From Aselliscus stoliczkanus (taxonomy: Eukaryota > Chordata > Mammalia > Chiroptera > Hipposideridae), in NCBI GenBank assembly GCA_033961575.1, contig CM066737.1:64624771-64688770 (forward strand): 64,000 nt of DNA, read 5' to 3'. Numbering within the stretch: the stretch's first letter is position 1; the number at the start of each line of letters is the position of its first letter. This document shows positions 1 to 11,816 of the stretch, piece after piece. The position numbers and the translations under genes are program-made. Under the pieces are notes generated by a model that saw nothing but the letters and a program-made list of their open reading frames with translations, did no database searches and was not told where the DNA came from.

Positions 1-1224
1 GTTTGCCATCAAGTGGAATTGCAGCCAGGTCACATGGCTATTGCTGGTTCTGAAATGGATTCTGTGGTTGGCAGACCTATTGCCAGGGTCTCAGATGGAT
101 GTGCCTTTTGTCTGGTCCCTGATTGAACTAGATTACCTCCAAGACCTTGGTCAGTTTTACTGGTGATGGGGCATGGGTCCACTTCAAGGTCTGCTGATAG
201 TGGGCCTATTAATGATGCTTGGATGGTTTTGTTTCCCTCCAGGTCCTTGGGATGGCTCCCAAGAAGTTACTGGACAGTTCCCTGGGTGGGCATTATTGGT
301 CCCAAACCACAGCTGAGAGGTGCTAGAACCTAGTCACAGGGCTAGTTCAGAGCCCACAGCCAGGATCAAGGTCTGTAGGCCTTCCTCTTTGGGCACAGAT
401 AGGCCTGCCTCCTACCAGGTTCCTTGGTAAGCAGGACAGCCTCCAGACCATGGCTGAGTGGGGCTGGAACTGAATAATGAGGCTGCATTAGGATTTGCAA
501 TAGGACTGAACTAGACTGGCCTGTCTGCAGGAGCACAGATAGGCATGTGTCCCACTGGGTCTTTCAGTAGGCAGAACCATTCTTGGGCCATGTCTTCAAA
601 GGACTGGACACAGGTTATGTGGTTGCTTCAAGATCCTCAGCTGGACAAAGGTCCAAAGACCTACATTTGTGGGCTCAGAAGGGCTTGTCTCCTGGTGGAT
701 CCCTGGGCAGGAAGACCTGTGCCTGAACCATGGCTAGAAGAAGCTGGAGTCAGGTTTTAGGGCCATTTCAGGATCTCAGCTGGACAGAGAGGGAGAGAGC
801 CTGCCTCAGGTCATAAACAGATGTGTCTCTTGCCCAATCCCTGAGTGAACAGGACTAGTAGCTAAGAGGGTCTGGAGCCTGGTCACAGGCCACTTTGGGA
901 TCCTGTTACCCAAGACATGGGCAGGTATTACTTCTGCTGGGTCCCTTGAATGATGGTGCTGGTAGCAGTAGCTGAGTCCACCAGGGGACGGGGCTGTGTT
1001 GGGTTCAGTATCTGAAATCATGGTCAGGAAGTCAGCCACTAGGGCATGGGTCTGCCTTCCCAAAATGGCCTTTTCTGGTCTTGGGCTGCACCAGGAATTC
1101 ACAATCTCATACTTGGGTCACAAAGTTCCCAAAGGGCACTTTTGTTCATGGATGGATACCAAATTATTGTTGTTGATGAGGCATATGAGTGGGAGACCTC
1201 CTAGTCTGCCATCTTGCTGATGTC
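1..1224 (-). mobile_element. L1 5'UTR with tandem monomers (minus strand)
   Basis: GC-richer than the flanks and without a long frame. Read on the minus strand it starts near 1224 with an L1-like 5' end (GGACATCAGCAAGATGGC) and runs off the left edge of the window. A recurring anchor resembling GGTCCCTGAGTGAACAGGAC appears near 114, 242, 418, 557, 697, 836, 939 and 1075. The best-kept spacing is 139-140 bp (418, 557, 697, 836), so the leader is a diverged array of short monomers, as L1 promoters are in some mammals. ORF1 would lie left of the window. Small open frames here are chance. An LTR is a less likely alternative. Confidence 0.7.
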
Positions 1225-4200
1225 CTCTAAATATCCGATTTTATTTATCCATTCATCCACTGATGGACATTTAGGATGTTTCTGTATCTTGGTTATTGTG
1301 AATAATGTCACAATGAACGTAGTGAATGTATCTCTTCAAGATCCTATTTTTAATTCCTTTGGATAAATACCAGAAGATTGCTGGACCATATGGTAGTTTT
1401 ATTTTTAATTTGTTGGGGGAACATTCATATTGTTTTCTATAACAGCTGCACCATTGTTGATTCCCACTGAGTACAAGGATTCTAATTTCTCTACAAACTC
1501 ACTAACATATGTCATCTTTTGTTTGTTCATTTTGATCATAGCCATCCTAATAGGTATGAGTTGATATCTCATTGTGGGTTTGATTTGAATTTCCTTGATG
1601 ATTAGTGATGCTGAGTACTTTTGACATATACCTATTGACCATTCATATGTGTTCTTTGGAGAAATGTATATTCAAGTCTTTTGCCCATTTTAATTGGATT
1701 ATTTGTTTCCTTGCTATTGAATTGTATGTTTCCTTATATATTTTGGGATATTAACACTTCCTCAAATATATGTTTTGCTAATATTTTCTCCCATTCTGAA
1801 GGTTGCCTTTTTATATGTTGATTATTTCCTTTGTTGGTACAGAAGATTTTTTAGTTTGATATAGTCCCGTTTGTCCATGTTTGCTTTTGTTGCCAGTGAT
1901 TTCAGTCTCATATCTAAAAAAATATTGCCAAGGCCAATGTCAAGACTTTTTCCCCTATGTTTTCTTCTAGGAGTTCTACAGTTTCATGTCTTACATTTAA
2001 GTCTTTAATGCATTTTGAATTGATTTGTGTATATGGTGTAAGATAAGGGTCTTCTTTTATTTTCTTAATAGTGAACTTTTCAGAACAGAAGTTTTTAATT
2101 AATGAAGTCCAACTTATCATTAATAAATGCATAGTTATGTAGATTCCCCATGTCATGCTTTGCAAGATTTATAGTGTTGCATTTTATACTTAGGTATATG
2201 ATTTGAGTTGATTTTTGTGAAAAGTGTAAAGTCAGTGTCTAGATTTATTTTTTGCTTGTGGTTTTCCAGTTATTCCATTACATTTGTTTAGAAAACTATC
2301 CATTCTCTCTTCAATGATTGTTACTTTTTTATCCAAGATCAGTTGACCATATATGTGTGGGCTTATTTCTAGGCTCTCTACTCTGTTCCATGATCTATTT
2401 GTTAATTTTTCCAACCAAACCACACTGTGTTGATTTCCTTAGCTTTATAATAAGTCCTGAGGTTAGGTATTGGCAGTCCTCCCAAATTTATTCATCTTCA
2501 ATGTTGTCTTATGGATGTGTTACCTTTTTGTACAATAGAAATGTTAAAATCAATTTATTGATATCAATAAAAATGACTGTTGGGAATTTTACTGGGCTTG
2601 CATTAAATTTTTAGATCAAACTGGGAAGAAGTGGAATCTTAACAACATTGAGTCATCCTATCCATAAACATGAAATATCTCTCCAGGTACTTAGATCTTC
2701 TTTTATTTGTTTCATCAGAGATTTGTAGTTTTCTAATATAGATCAGGTTTTGCTTTGTGGTGGTGCTAATATAAATGGTATTGTGTTTGCAATTTCAAAT
2801 TCCAGTTGCTCATTGCTGGTATGTAAGAAGGCAATTGATTTTGTATATTGTTGCTTTTATATTCTATAACCTTGCTATAATTACTCATATAAATTACAGA
2901 TTTTTTCCCAATTCTTCGAGATATTTTTACATAGAAAGACATATCATCAGTGAACACAGACAGTTTTATATCCTTCTTCCCAATCTTATATACCTTTTAT
3001 TTCCTTTTCATATATTAATACATTTTCTAGGGCTTTCCAGTACAATGTTCAATAAGAGTGGTGAGAGGAGATATCTTTGAATTATTCCTGATTTTAGGGG
3101 GAAAGCTTCTAGTTTCTCACCATTAAGTATGATTTTAACTGTAGGTTTTTTATAGATGTTCTTTATCAATTTGAGGAAGTCCCCACTGTTCCTATTTAGC
3201 TAAGAGCGCTTATTGTGAATAGATGTTGGGTTTTGTCAAATGCTTTTTCTATATTTACTGATATGATCATGTGATTTCTTTAGCCTCTTGATTTGTTTGA
3301 TTACATTAGTTGATTTTCAAATGTTGGATCAGCATTGCATACCTGAAATAAATTCCACTTGATTGGGGAGTAAATTTTTTTTATACATTGTTAGATTTAA
3401 TGTGCTAATATTTTACTGAGGATTTTTCATCTCTTTTCATGAGAGGTGGTGATCTGTAAATTTCTTTTATGTCTTTGTCACTGGTATTAGGCTAATGGCA
3501 ATCTCTTAAAATGAGTTAGGAAGTGTTCCCTCTGTTTCTATTTTCTGGAACACATTGAAAAGTATTTACATAATTTGTCCTTTTAACATTTGATAGAATT
3601 CATCAGTGAAAACATTGGACCTGGTGCTTTCTGTTTTAGAAGGTTAATACTTAGTCATTAAATTTCTTTAGTTGACATAGGCTTATTATCTATTTCTCCT
3701 TGTTTGAGTTCTTCTTGATGATTCCTTTCAAGAAATTATTCCATTTCATCTAAATTATGAAATTTTTGGTGATTTTTGTCATAATAATTTTTTATAGTCA
3801 TATATGTGGGCTCATTAAAGATGGCCTCTATTTCATTTCAGATATTTAAGATTTTGTCTTTGCTCTCATTTTCTTGGGTGGATTGGATAAGGATCTATAA
3901 ATACTATTTCTCTTTTCAATAATAATGTTTGAGTTCATTGATTTTCTCTTTTTTTCTGTTTTTAGTTCATTGGTTTCTGCTCTGATATTTATTATTTGCT
4001 TCAATTTACATTGGAATTAATTTACTCCCCTTTACTTTTCTTAATTGGAAGTTTAAATTATTGATTTCAGATTGCTCTTATTTTCTAATATATGCAGTAA
4101 GCAGTCAGTGTTCTAAATTTTGCTCCAAGTGCTGCTTTCACAGCATCTTGCAAATTTTGGTAGGTTGTATGTTCATTTTTATTTAGTTAAAATATTTTTT

Positions 4201-5245
4201 AAATTTTTCTTGAGACCTATTCAACTCATATTATTTAAAAGTATGTAGTTAAATTTCCAAATATTTCGGGATTTTCAAATATCTTTCTATTAAGTTTTCT
4301 AGATTAATACCATTGTGGTCTGTGAGCATATTTTGTATGATTTTTACTCTTTTCAACTTGTTAAACTGTGTTTTATTGTCCAGGATGTGATCTATCTAGG
4401 TAAACGTTTCATGTTAGCTAGAGAAGAAAGAATATTCAGCTTTGGTTGGATGAAGTGTTTTTTTGTTTTTGTTTTTTAAGATTTTATTGGGGAATTGGGG
4501 GAGGAGGACAGACAAGTTGCTGTCTTTTTGTTCTTAAGTCTAGTTGCAGAGGACGTTTTTTCACTTGCCCATGTTGGTATTGCGCTCTTCCCGGATGAGG
4601 CAGATCAGTAGCCGGCCTCTGGATGGTTGCTCATCATGGCTATTGGCAACTCATGCTGGCTGCCGGCCACTCACTGTAGCCTATGGCAGCCCCTATGGCA
4701 GCCCACTGCAGCAGGGGCTGCAGCCTACACCGTCGCCAGGGGCTCCGCAGCCCAGCTCCAGGTGGAGCTGTTGTTAGCTGTAGAGGGCAGTGTCACTGGC
4801 CCTCATATGTGGGATCTGAACCAGGGCCGCTGGTGTCCCAAGCCAGCTCTTAACCAATGTACCACTTGGCCAAGCCCTGAAGTGTTCTTTAAATGTCAAT
4901 TAGAACCAGATTGATGGTACTGTTCAATTCAACTGTATCCTTACTGATTTTCCACTTGTTGGATATTTTGATTACAAATAGAGGATTATTGAATTCTCTA
5001 AATATAATAGTGAATATGTCTTCTTCTCCTTATAGTTCAGTCGGTTTTGCCTCAATTATTCTGATGCTCTGTTGTTAGGCACACATTTATTCAGGGTCAT
5101 TGAGTCTTCTTGAAGAATTGACTCCTTTATTATTATATAATGATGCTATTTGTCCTTGATTATTTTCCTTGTTCTAAAGTCTGCTTTGTCTGAAATTGCT
5201 ATAAGTATTCCAGCTTTTTAAAATTAGTGCTACCATTATATAACC
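1225..5245 (-). mobile_element. L1 ORF2 fragment, minus strand, broken
   Basis: The minus strand reads through ORF2 from the endonuclease end (about 5245) through reverse transcriptase to the C-terminal region (about 1230). Recognisable antisense landmarks are the ORF2 C-terminus (TTTATCCATTCATCCACTGA near 1240) and the reverse-transcriptase stretch around 3000-3900. Stops and frameshifts break every frame and the longest remnants are about 100 codons. It abuts the 5' end of another L1 at about 1224, so its own 3'UTR is missing or displaced. A long SINE interrupts it at 4460-4877. Confidence 0.85.
4460..4877 (-). mobile_element. Long tRNA-derived SINE (head, GC body, AATAAA tail)
   Basis: On the minus strand the tRNA-like head starts at 4877, the GC-rich body follows, and the element ends in CCCCAATAAAATCTT plus an A-run (T-run at 4460-4480). 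The target duplication is TGAAGTGTTYTT at 4451-4462 and 4878-4889. The body carries an extra copy of the CCCTATGGCAGCC unit near 4685-4700, a small internal duplication not seen in the other copies. It is inserted in the minus-strand L1 ORF2. Confidence 0.85.
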
Positions 5246-6119
5246 CAGTTATCTACATGATTTCTATAAAACAGCTAACCAATCACCACCACAACATACT
5301 GAATGATTGAAAGTAGTAGACAAATATCTAATATGTCTGGGCCCTCCTGTTTCTATCAGATAAGTAAAAAGAAGTATATAGAAATAGAGTTTTCATACAG
5401 TTGAAGTAAAGTTGGTATCAATTCAATTTATATTGCTATAATTTAAGATGTTATATCTCATCCCAATTGTAACCATACACACAAATATTCAATGCAATAT
5501 ATACAAAAGGAGATGAGAGCAAAATTAGAATGTGTCAATACAAAAAGAAATCAAGTATACACAAAATAAGTTTGTAATGGAGAAAATGAGGGGCTCCTAA
5601 TGTATAAGACAGTCAGAAAACAAAGAACCAAAAAGCCAAAGTAAGTCTGTCTGATCTTATCAATAACTGCTTTAAATGCAAGTAGATTAAACTCTCCAAT
5701 TAAAAGGAATAGATTGGCAGAAGTGATTTTAAAAAAAAATGATCCAATGATATGCTGTCTACATGACACCTGTTTTTGGTCTAAAGATACACATAGATTG
5801 AATGTGAAAGTATAAAAAAAGATATTCTATACAAATGGTAACTAAGTAAGAGCTGAATTGGCTATACAAATACCAGACAAAATATATGTTAAGTATAATA
5901 CTATTATAAGAGACAAAAAAGGATATTTCACATCAGCCAAAAGATCAGTTCACCAAGAAGATATAACAATTCTAAACATGTATTCACCAAACATGAGAGT
6001 TCTGAAATATATGAAGCAAAGTGACAAAATTTATTATAGAAATAGATAGTGCTACCATAATAATTGGAGACCACAAAATCATATTTTCAAAAACAGATTT
6101 AAAAATAAACACAGAGAGA

Positions 6120-6244
6120 GGGTCGACCGAGTGGCTCAGTTGGTTAACAGCTCGCAACAGCAGTTTGATGCCCAGCCCGAGCTGAGCTGCCGCTGAGCTG
6201 CCAACAGGTGGCAGGATGGCTCATCTAAAATAAATAAATAATAA
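6120..6244 (+). mobile_element. Short tRNA-type SINE, GAGTGGCTCAGTTGG subfamily
   Basis: The head GACCGAGTGGCTCAGTTGG is followed by CCGAGCTGAGCTGCCGCTGAG, a CCAACAGGTGGCAGGATGGC end and an A-rich tail (TAAATAAATAATAAAA). It belongs with the copies at 6951, 19437 and 36604. These lack both the GACACTGCCCTC junction and the AATAAA tail of the other family. The flanks ACACAGAGA and ACACGCAGAGA look like an eroded target duplication. Confidence 0.75.
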
Positions 6245-6950
6245 AATACACGCAGAGAATGAATTAGGAAATAGAGGACTAGAAAACACTGTCAAGCAAT
6301 AGAACATAACAAAAATATATAGAAACACCAAACAATAACGAAATACATATTTTTCTCAAGTGCACATAAAACACTCTCAGGAATTAGCCATATGTTAGGC
6401 CATGAAACAAGTCTTGATAAATTTTAAAAAGGTTTAATTCATACTAAATATCTTTTCCCATCACATGGAAATAAAGTAGAAATCAACAACAGAAGGAAAA
6501 TGAAAACTTACAATTGTGTGAAAGTCAAACAACACACACTTAAAAATTTCTTGTATCAATTAGGAAATCACAAGGGAAATAAGAAATCAATGTGAAACAA
6601 ATGAAAATAAAAACACAACATACCAAAACAATGGGATGCAGTGAGAGCATTGCAAAGAGGGAAATTGATAGCTGTAAATGCTTACAATATAAAAGAACAT
6701 CCCAAATCAATAACTGAACTTTACATCTTGAGGAACAAGAAACACAAGAACGAAGTGACACCAAACCTAGCAGAAAGGAGGAAACAATAAAGATTATAAG
6801 TGGAGATAAAATAGAGAATAGAAAAAATTTTTTCAAGTGGAAAATACTTTTAAAATAAAAATAAAAAGGAAAAATAATTGATAAACCTTAGCTAGAGTGA
6901 CCATGAAAAAAGGAGAAAAGATTCAAATTACTTAAATCAGAAATGAAAGC

Positions 6951-7016
6951 TGTTGCTCAGAGCTCAGCTTGCCCTCTTGAGCGAGCTCTTAACCAACTGA
7001 GCCACGCCGCCCGCCC
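6951..7016 (-). mobile_element. Partial tRNA-type SINE head
   Basis: The minus strand reads a head with GGCTCAGTTGGTTAAGAGC followed by the GCTCAAGAG... and GAGCTGAGCTC block. It then stops where the other copies continue to the CCAACAGGTGGCAGG end, so the 3' half is missing. It lies inside the plus-strand L1 ORF2 fragment. Confidence 0.65.
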
Positions 7017-7540
7017 TCTACGTAACATTTAAAGAAGAATCCACACCAAGCTTTCTCAAAATATTCCAAAATTTTAAGATGAGGGAAGACTTAATATCTC
7101 ATTCTAGGAGGCCTAAATGACACTGATACTAAAGCTGGACAGAGGCATTCTAAGAAAATTATAGAGCAATACACTTATCAGTATTGATCTAAAAATTCTC
7201 AACAAAATACTCGTAAGTCAAACTCAGCAATCATGAACCATGATCAAGTGGGATTTCTGGTATGCAAGATGATTCAAAATGCATAAATAATCTGTGTTAC
7301 ATACTACATAACAGAATGAACATGTTTTAAAAAGGACATAACCATCTTAATTGGTAAAGCATTTGACAAACCCAATGCTCTTTTGTGATAAAAAAACAAC
7401 AACACTCAACTGGGTATAGAAGAAAAGTTTCACAATATAATAAAAACCACATATGAATAACCCACATATAACATCATGCTGAATGAAGAAAGCTTTTTCC
7501 CTAAATCTCAGAACAAGATAAAAATTCACATTGTTTTTTA

Positions 7541-8058
7541 ACTATTCGTCTTCACTTTTACAGCTTTATTGGCATATAATTGACATAAAATATTGTGTAA
7601 GTTTAAAATGTACACTGTATTGACTTGATATATTTACATATTACAAAATGATTACCACCATAGAATGAGCTAATGCCTCCATCGTGTGATATAATTACCA
7701 TGACTTTTTTGTGGTGAAAGAATTTGAGATCTACTCTCTTCAGAATATTCAAGTACATAATACATTATTGCTAACTATAATCACAATGTTCTGCATTAGA
7801 TCCCAACAATGGATACATCTTCTAACTAGAGGTTGTACACTTTGACCAAAAATCTTCCCATGCACCCACCATCCAGCCTCTGGTAATATGTGTTCTACTC
7901 TCTGTTTCTAGGAGTTTGATGTTTTCAGATTCCACATGTAGAGTATATCATACTTTGTCTTTATCTGACTTATGTCACTTAGCATAATGCCCTCAAGGTC
8001 CATCCATGTTGTCACAAATGGCAGGATTTTTTTCATTCCCATGGATGAATAATTTTTC

Positions 8059-8115
<57 letters not shown>

Positions 8116-10266
8116 TGGACACTCTATGGTTATTATCTTGGGATACTGCTACAGCAAAACTCTTATGTCAAATAGCTGCCCCCTTCCTTTGCATATATGT
8201 ATTTCTTTATCCATTCATCTATTGATGGATACTTAGGTTGTTTCCATATCTTGGCTATTGTGAATATCAGTAAACTTGAGAATACAAATTTCTCTTTGAG
8301 ATCCTTTTTTCATTTTCTTTGGATATATACCCAGAAGTAAGATTGATGGATCATATAGTAATTCCATTTTTAACTTTCTGAGGAACCTCCATATTGTTTT
8401 CTACAGTAGCTGTACCAATTTACATTCCCACCAAAAGTGTACAATGGTTCCCGTTCTGTATATTCTCACCAACACTTGTTATTTCTTGTCTTTTTTATAA
8501 TAGCCATTACAACAGGTGTAAGGTGATATATCATTGTGTGTATTCAATTTACATTTCCATGACTATTAGTGATGTTGAGTACCTTTTCAGGTGCCTGTTG
8601 GTCATTGTATGTCTTTTGTGGGATAATACCTCTTAAATTCCTCTTCCTTTTTTTTCTAACCTGATTATTATTTTTTGTTTGTTGTTGCTATTGCATGGTA
8701 TGAGTTATTTATATATTTTAGACATTAATTCCTTATCAGATAAGTGGTTTTAAATATTTTCTCCCACTCCATACACTGCCTTTTTATTTTTATTATTATT
8801 TCCTTTGCTGTGAAGAAACTTTTTAGTTTGATATAGTGCCACTTATTGATTTGTTCTTTTATAGCTTGTGGTTTTAGTATAACCTCCAAAATATTGCCAA
8901 GAACAATGTCAAGGAGATATTTCCATGTATTCTTCTAGGAGTTTTCAAGTTTTAACTCTTCTAAGTCTTTAATCTATTTTGAGTTAATTTTTGTGAGTGG
9001 TATATGATAGGGGTCCAAGTTCATTTTCTGCATGTGGTTATCCAGTTTTCCCAAAACCATTTATTGAAGAGACTATCCATTCCCCATTGAGTATTTTTGC
9101 TTCCCTTGTCACATATTAGTTGATCATATAAGCTAAGGTTCATTTTTGGTCGCTGATTTCTCTTCCTCTGGCCTATGTGTCTATTTCTATGCCAGTACCA
9201 TACTGTTTTGATTACTGTAGCTTTGTGGTATAGTTTGAATTCAGTAAGTGTGATGCCTCCAGCTTAGTTCTTTCTTTTCAAAATTGCTTCAGCTATTTAG
9301 GGACGTTTGTGGTTCCTTACAAATTTTAGGATTATTTTTCAATTTCTGTGAAAAATGCCTGTGTGATTTTGATAGAGACTATATTGAGTGTATAGAAGGC
9401 TCTGGTTACTGTGAATATTCTAACAATATTAATTCTTTCTATCCTATTCATGAACATCAGATATCTTTCCATTTGTTTGTGTCTTCAATTGCTTTCATCA
9501 AAGACTTTTAGTTTTCTGGGTATATATCTGTCACCTCCTTAGTTAAACTTATTCCCAAGTATTATATTATTTTGATTCTGTTGAGAATAGGATGGTTTTT
9601 CTCCTTTTTTAGATATTTTGTTGTCAATATATAGACATGCAACTGATTTCAGTAGATGATTTTGCTTCCTGCAACTTTACAAATTTGTTGATTAGTTCTG
9701 TTTTTGGTAGCGTCTTTAGAATTTTCTCTCTATAAAATCATACCATCTGCAAACAAAGACAATTTTATTTTTTCTTTCTGATTTGGATGCCATTCATTTC
9801 TTTCTCTTGCCTGACTACACTGGCTAGGACTCCCAGTACTATGTTCAACACAGTGGTGAGGAATGGTCACCTTTGTCTTATTCCTGATCTTAGGGGAATT
9901 TTTTTCAACCTTTCATCATTGATTATAATGATAACTCTTGCTTTGTCACATATGGCCTTTATTATGTTGAGGTATATTTCTTCTGTACTCAATTTGTTTA
10001 GCATTGTTATCATGAGAAAATATTATATTTTGTAAAATGCTTTTTCTGCATTACTAAGATGAACATATGATGCTTATCTTTTATTCATTAATATGGTATA
10101 TCATATTTATTGATTTGCAATTTTTGAATCAGTTTTGCATTCCAAGGATAAATCTTGCTTCATCATGGTATATGATCCTTTTAATGTTTTGTTGCATTTT
10201 ATTGGCTAATATTTTGTTGAGAATTTTTGCACCTATATTTATCAGAGATATTGTTCTTTTTTGTGG
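7541..10266 (-). mobile_element. L1 3' half (ORF2 and 3'UTR), minus strand
   Basis: The minus strand runs from reverse transcriptase (near 10266) through the ORF2 C-terminus (about 7920-8240) to a 3'UTR ending near 7543. Frames are broken throughout. A long (TA)n tract at 8061-8110 sits in the ORF2 C-terminal region. At about 10266 the sequence switches abruptly to 5'UTR-type L1 DNA in the same orientation, so ORF1 and the endonuclease region are absent. Confidence 0.8.
8061..8110. repeat. (TA)25 microsatellite
   Basis: An uninterrupted TA dinucleotide run of 50 bases. Its length without interruption suggests it is likely polymorphic. The short open frame reading Ile-Tyr repeats through it is an artefact. 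Confidence 0.97.
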
Positions 10267-10757
10267 TTTCTATCTCCATTTTTATGTTTCCTGTCTCTTT
10301 GTTGAAGTTCTCACTGAGATCATTGAGCATCCTTATAACCAATGTTTTGAACTCTGCACCTGGTCAATTGTTTGTTTCCATTTTGTTTAGTTCTTTTTCT
10401 AGAGCTTTGTTCTGTTCTTTCATTTGGGACATATTTCTTTGTCTCCTCATTTTCGCTGTTTCCCTGTGTTTGTTTCTATGTATTAGGTGGGCTGCTATGT
10501 TACCTGGTCTTGGTAGAGTGGCCTTATGTAGTAGGTGTGCTGTGGGACCCAGTGGCACAGTCTTGCCGGGCACCTGAGCTGGGTGCTCCAGGTGTGTCCC
10601 TTGTATGGATTGGATGTGCCCTTTTGTTGTAGTTGAGCCTTGATTGCTGTTGTCACACCAGTGTAAGGGACTGACCCTCAGGCTTATTGGTTGTGAAGAT
10701 TGGCCATGACTACAGCAGAAGAGCTGTTGTGTTGGTGCTTATTTTATAGAGCATGAT
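10267..10757 (-). mobile_element. L1 5'UTR segment, minus strand
   Basis: Closely matches 19640-20125, which lies in the 5'UTR region of another minus-strand L1. Shared blocks include TTGAAGTTCTC, GGGACATATTTCTTTGTC versus GGGACATGTTTCTTTGTG, and the GGCCCAGTGGCACAGTCT type motif. It joins directly to ORF2 sequence at about 10266, which suggests one L1 with a large internal deletion, or two fused copies. Open frames here (for example 10227-10577) cross the junction and are not genes. Confidence 0.7.
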
Positions 10758-10774
10758 TCAAAAAACATGAATTT

Positions 10775-10960
10775 TTAATTAGATATACCGTGTTCAAATC
10801 CTGCCTCTGTCACTTGTCAGGCAAGTGGCCTTGGACAAGTTGCTTAATTTTCTCTAAATCTAAATGAGTAATGCATTAGCAGGTTTAAAGACATAATTTG
10901 TTGAAAGCATTTAACATATTCTGTACCACTTATTGAGTATTCAATCAAGTATGATTATCA
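10775..10960 (+). mobile_element. MIR element
   Basis: The core block TTCAAATCCTGCCTCTGTCACTTG and then GGACAAGTTGCTTAATTTTC (10790-10855) match the MIR core. The 3' part (ACCACTTATTGAGTATTCAA near 10925) matches the MIR 3' end. Heavy divergence fits its age as a relic shared by all mammals. Confidence 0.8.
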
Positions 10961-11720
10961 CATAATTGCACTGTACTGAGGAATAATAAACTTTTAAACT
11001 AGTGGGTGTATTCAACTTATGATAAAATGATTGTATTCAGCACTCTATGGCTTTACTTTCATTAATAACTGTGCCATGTATAGTTGTGTGGAATATTTTC
11101 TTAGATCAACATATTATTTGTATTTTAATATGTAATTAAACATAACCATGGAACTGAACACCTCCTTCTACATTTTTCAAGGGTTAAGTGAAGAAGGACT
11201 TGGGAGCAAACAAGTAGTATGTTTGAAAAGTGTTGGTATCCTGGAGAATCAGAGAAAAGCAAGAAAAACATGGAGAAGCCCTGATCAAAGTTATTGGTGA
11301 GTTGAAATACAGATTTTTTTCCCTTGGCCCTTGGCTTTTTCCTAATTTAGTTCATAATCAGAATCATAAATTTATCCCAGCTTTTTGATCTCCTAATCTC
11401 TTTGTTATCCTTTTCTTTCCCTTTGTACCTATGAATGTCCTCAGTTATTGCTAGTAAAGAGCTTAAAATTACACAACACTGAATTGGGGTACTTTAACCA
11501 ATAAACAAAGTCAGGTAAATCTTTTTCATTATGAAAACAATTAAATCGACATAATATGTTCCCAAATATCAGGATTACTTCTTTGATCTTTCAAGTTATA
11601 ATTTTGGAGGAAAGACAAACTTATTACCCCCTGAGCCCTTGATTGCTTAAATTCAGAGGTTGGAAAACTTTTGAGCATGGGTGTCTAAGCCAAACTATAT
11701 AAACCAGCACCTTTGTCTAT
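10961..11720. other. Apparently single-copy intergenic DNA
   Basis: No repeat family, long frame or splice-bounded coding segment was recognised. It is the 5' flank of the NUTF2 retrocopy and is AT-rich with no CpG cluster, so there is no obvious promoter. A TATA-like CTATATAAACC lies at 11695-11705, about 30 bases upstream of the retrocopy. This is probably chance but is positioned where it could support transcription. Confidence 0.5.
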
Positions 11721-11733
11721 AAAAGTACTTCCT
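11721..11733. repeat. Target-site duplication, left copy (NUTF2 retrocopy)
   Basis: AAAAGTACTTCCT occurs here and again, identically, at 12601-12613 just after the A-tail. A 13-bp duplication starting with an A-run is the signature of L1-mediated retroposition (nick at TTTT/A on the opposite strand). Identity of the two copies argues for a fairly young insertion. Confidence 0.95.
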
Positions 11734-11816
11734 CGCAGATCGCTCTGGTTTGCCATCGCTGCTGCCGCCATCGTGCCAGCCCCTTGGGTCTCGACGAGGC
11801 CAGGTGACGCTCCAGA

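Larger units (their letters stand above)
5250..7540 (+). mobile_element. L1 ORF2 fragment, plus strand
   Basis: Plus-strand L1 ORF2. Endonuclease sequence runs from about 5560 (TGCTGTCTACATGACACCTG near 5753) to about 6480, and reverse-transcriptase sequence runs to about 7530. It is heavily mutated with no frame above about 70 codons on its sense strand. Two tRNA-type SINEs interrupt it (6120-6244 plus, 6951-7016 minus). It lies back to back with the minus-strand L1 that ends at 5245. The segment 5250-5550 is L1-like but poorly conserved. Confidence 0.75.

Noticed and set aside
8006..8236. Open frame with an Ile-Tyr repeat
   Set aside because: It is translation of the (TA)n microsatellite within an antisense L1.
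10227..10577. 116-codon open frame rich in Leu, Phe and Ser
   Set aside because: It crosses the junction of antisense L1 ORF2 and 5'UTR; hydrophobic composition reflects T-rich antisense L1.
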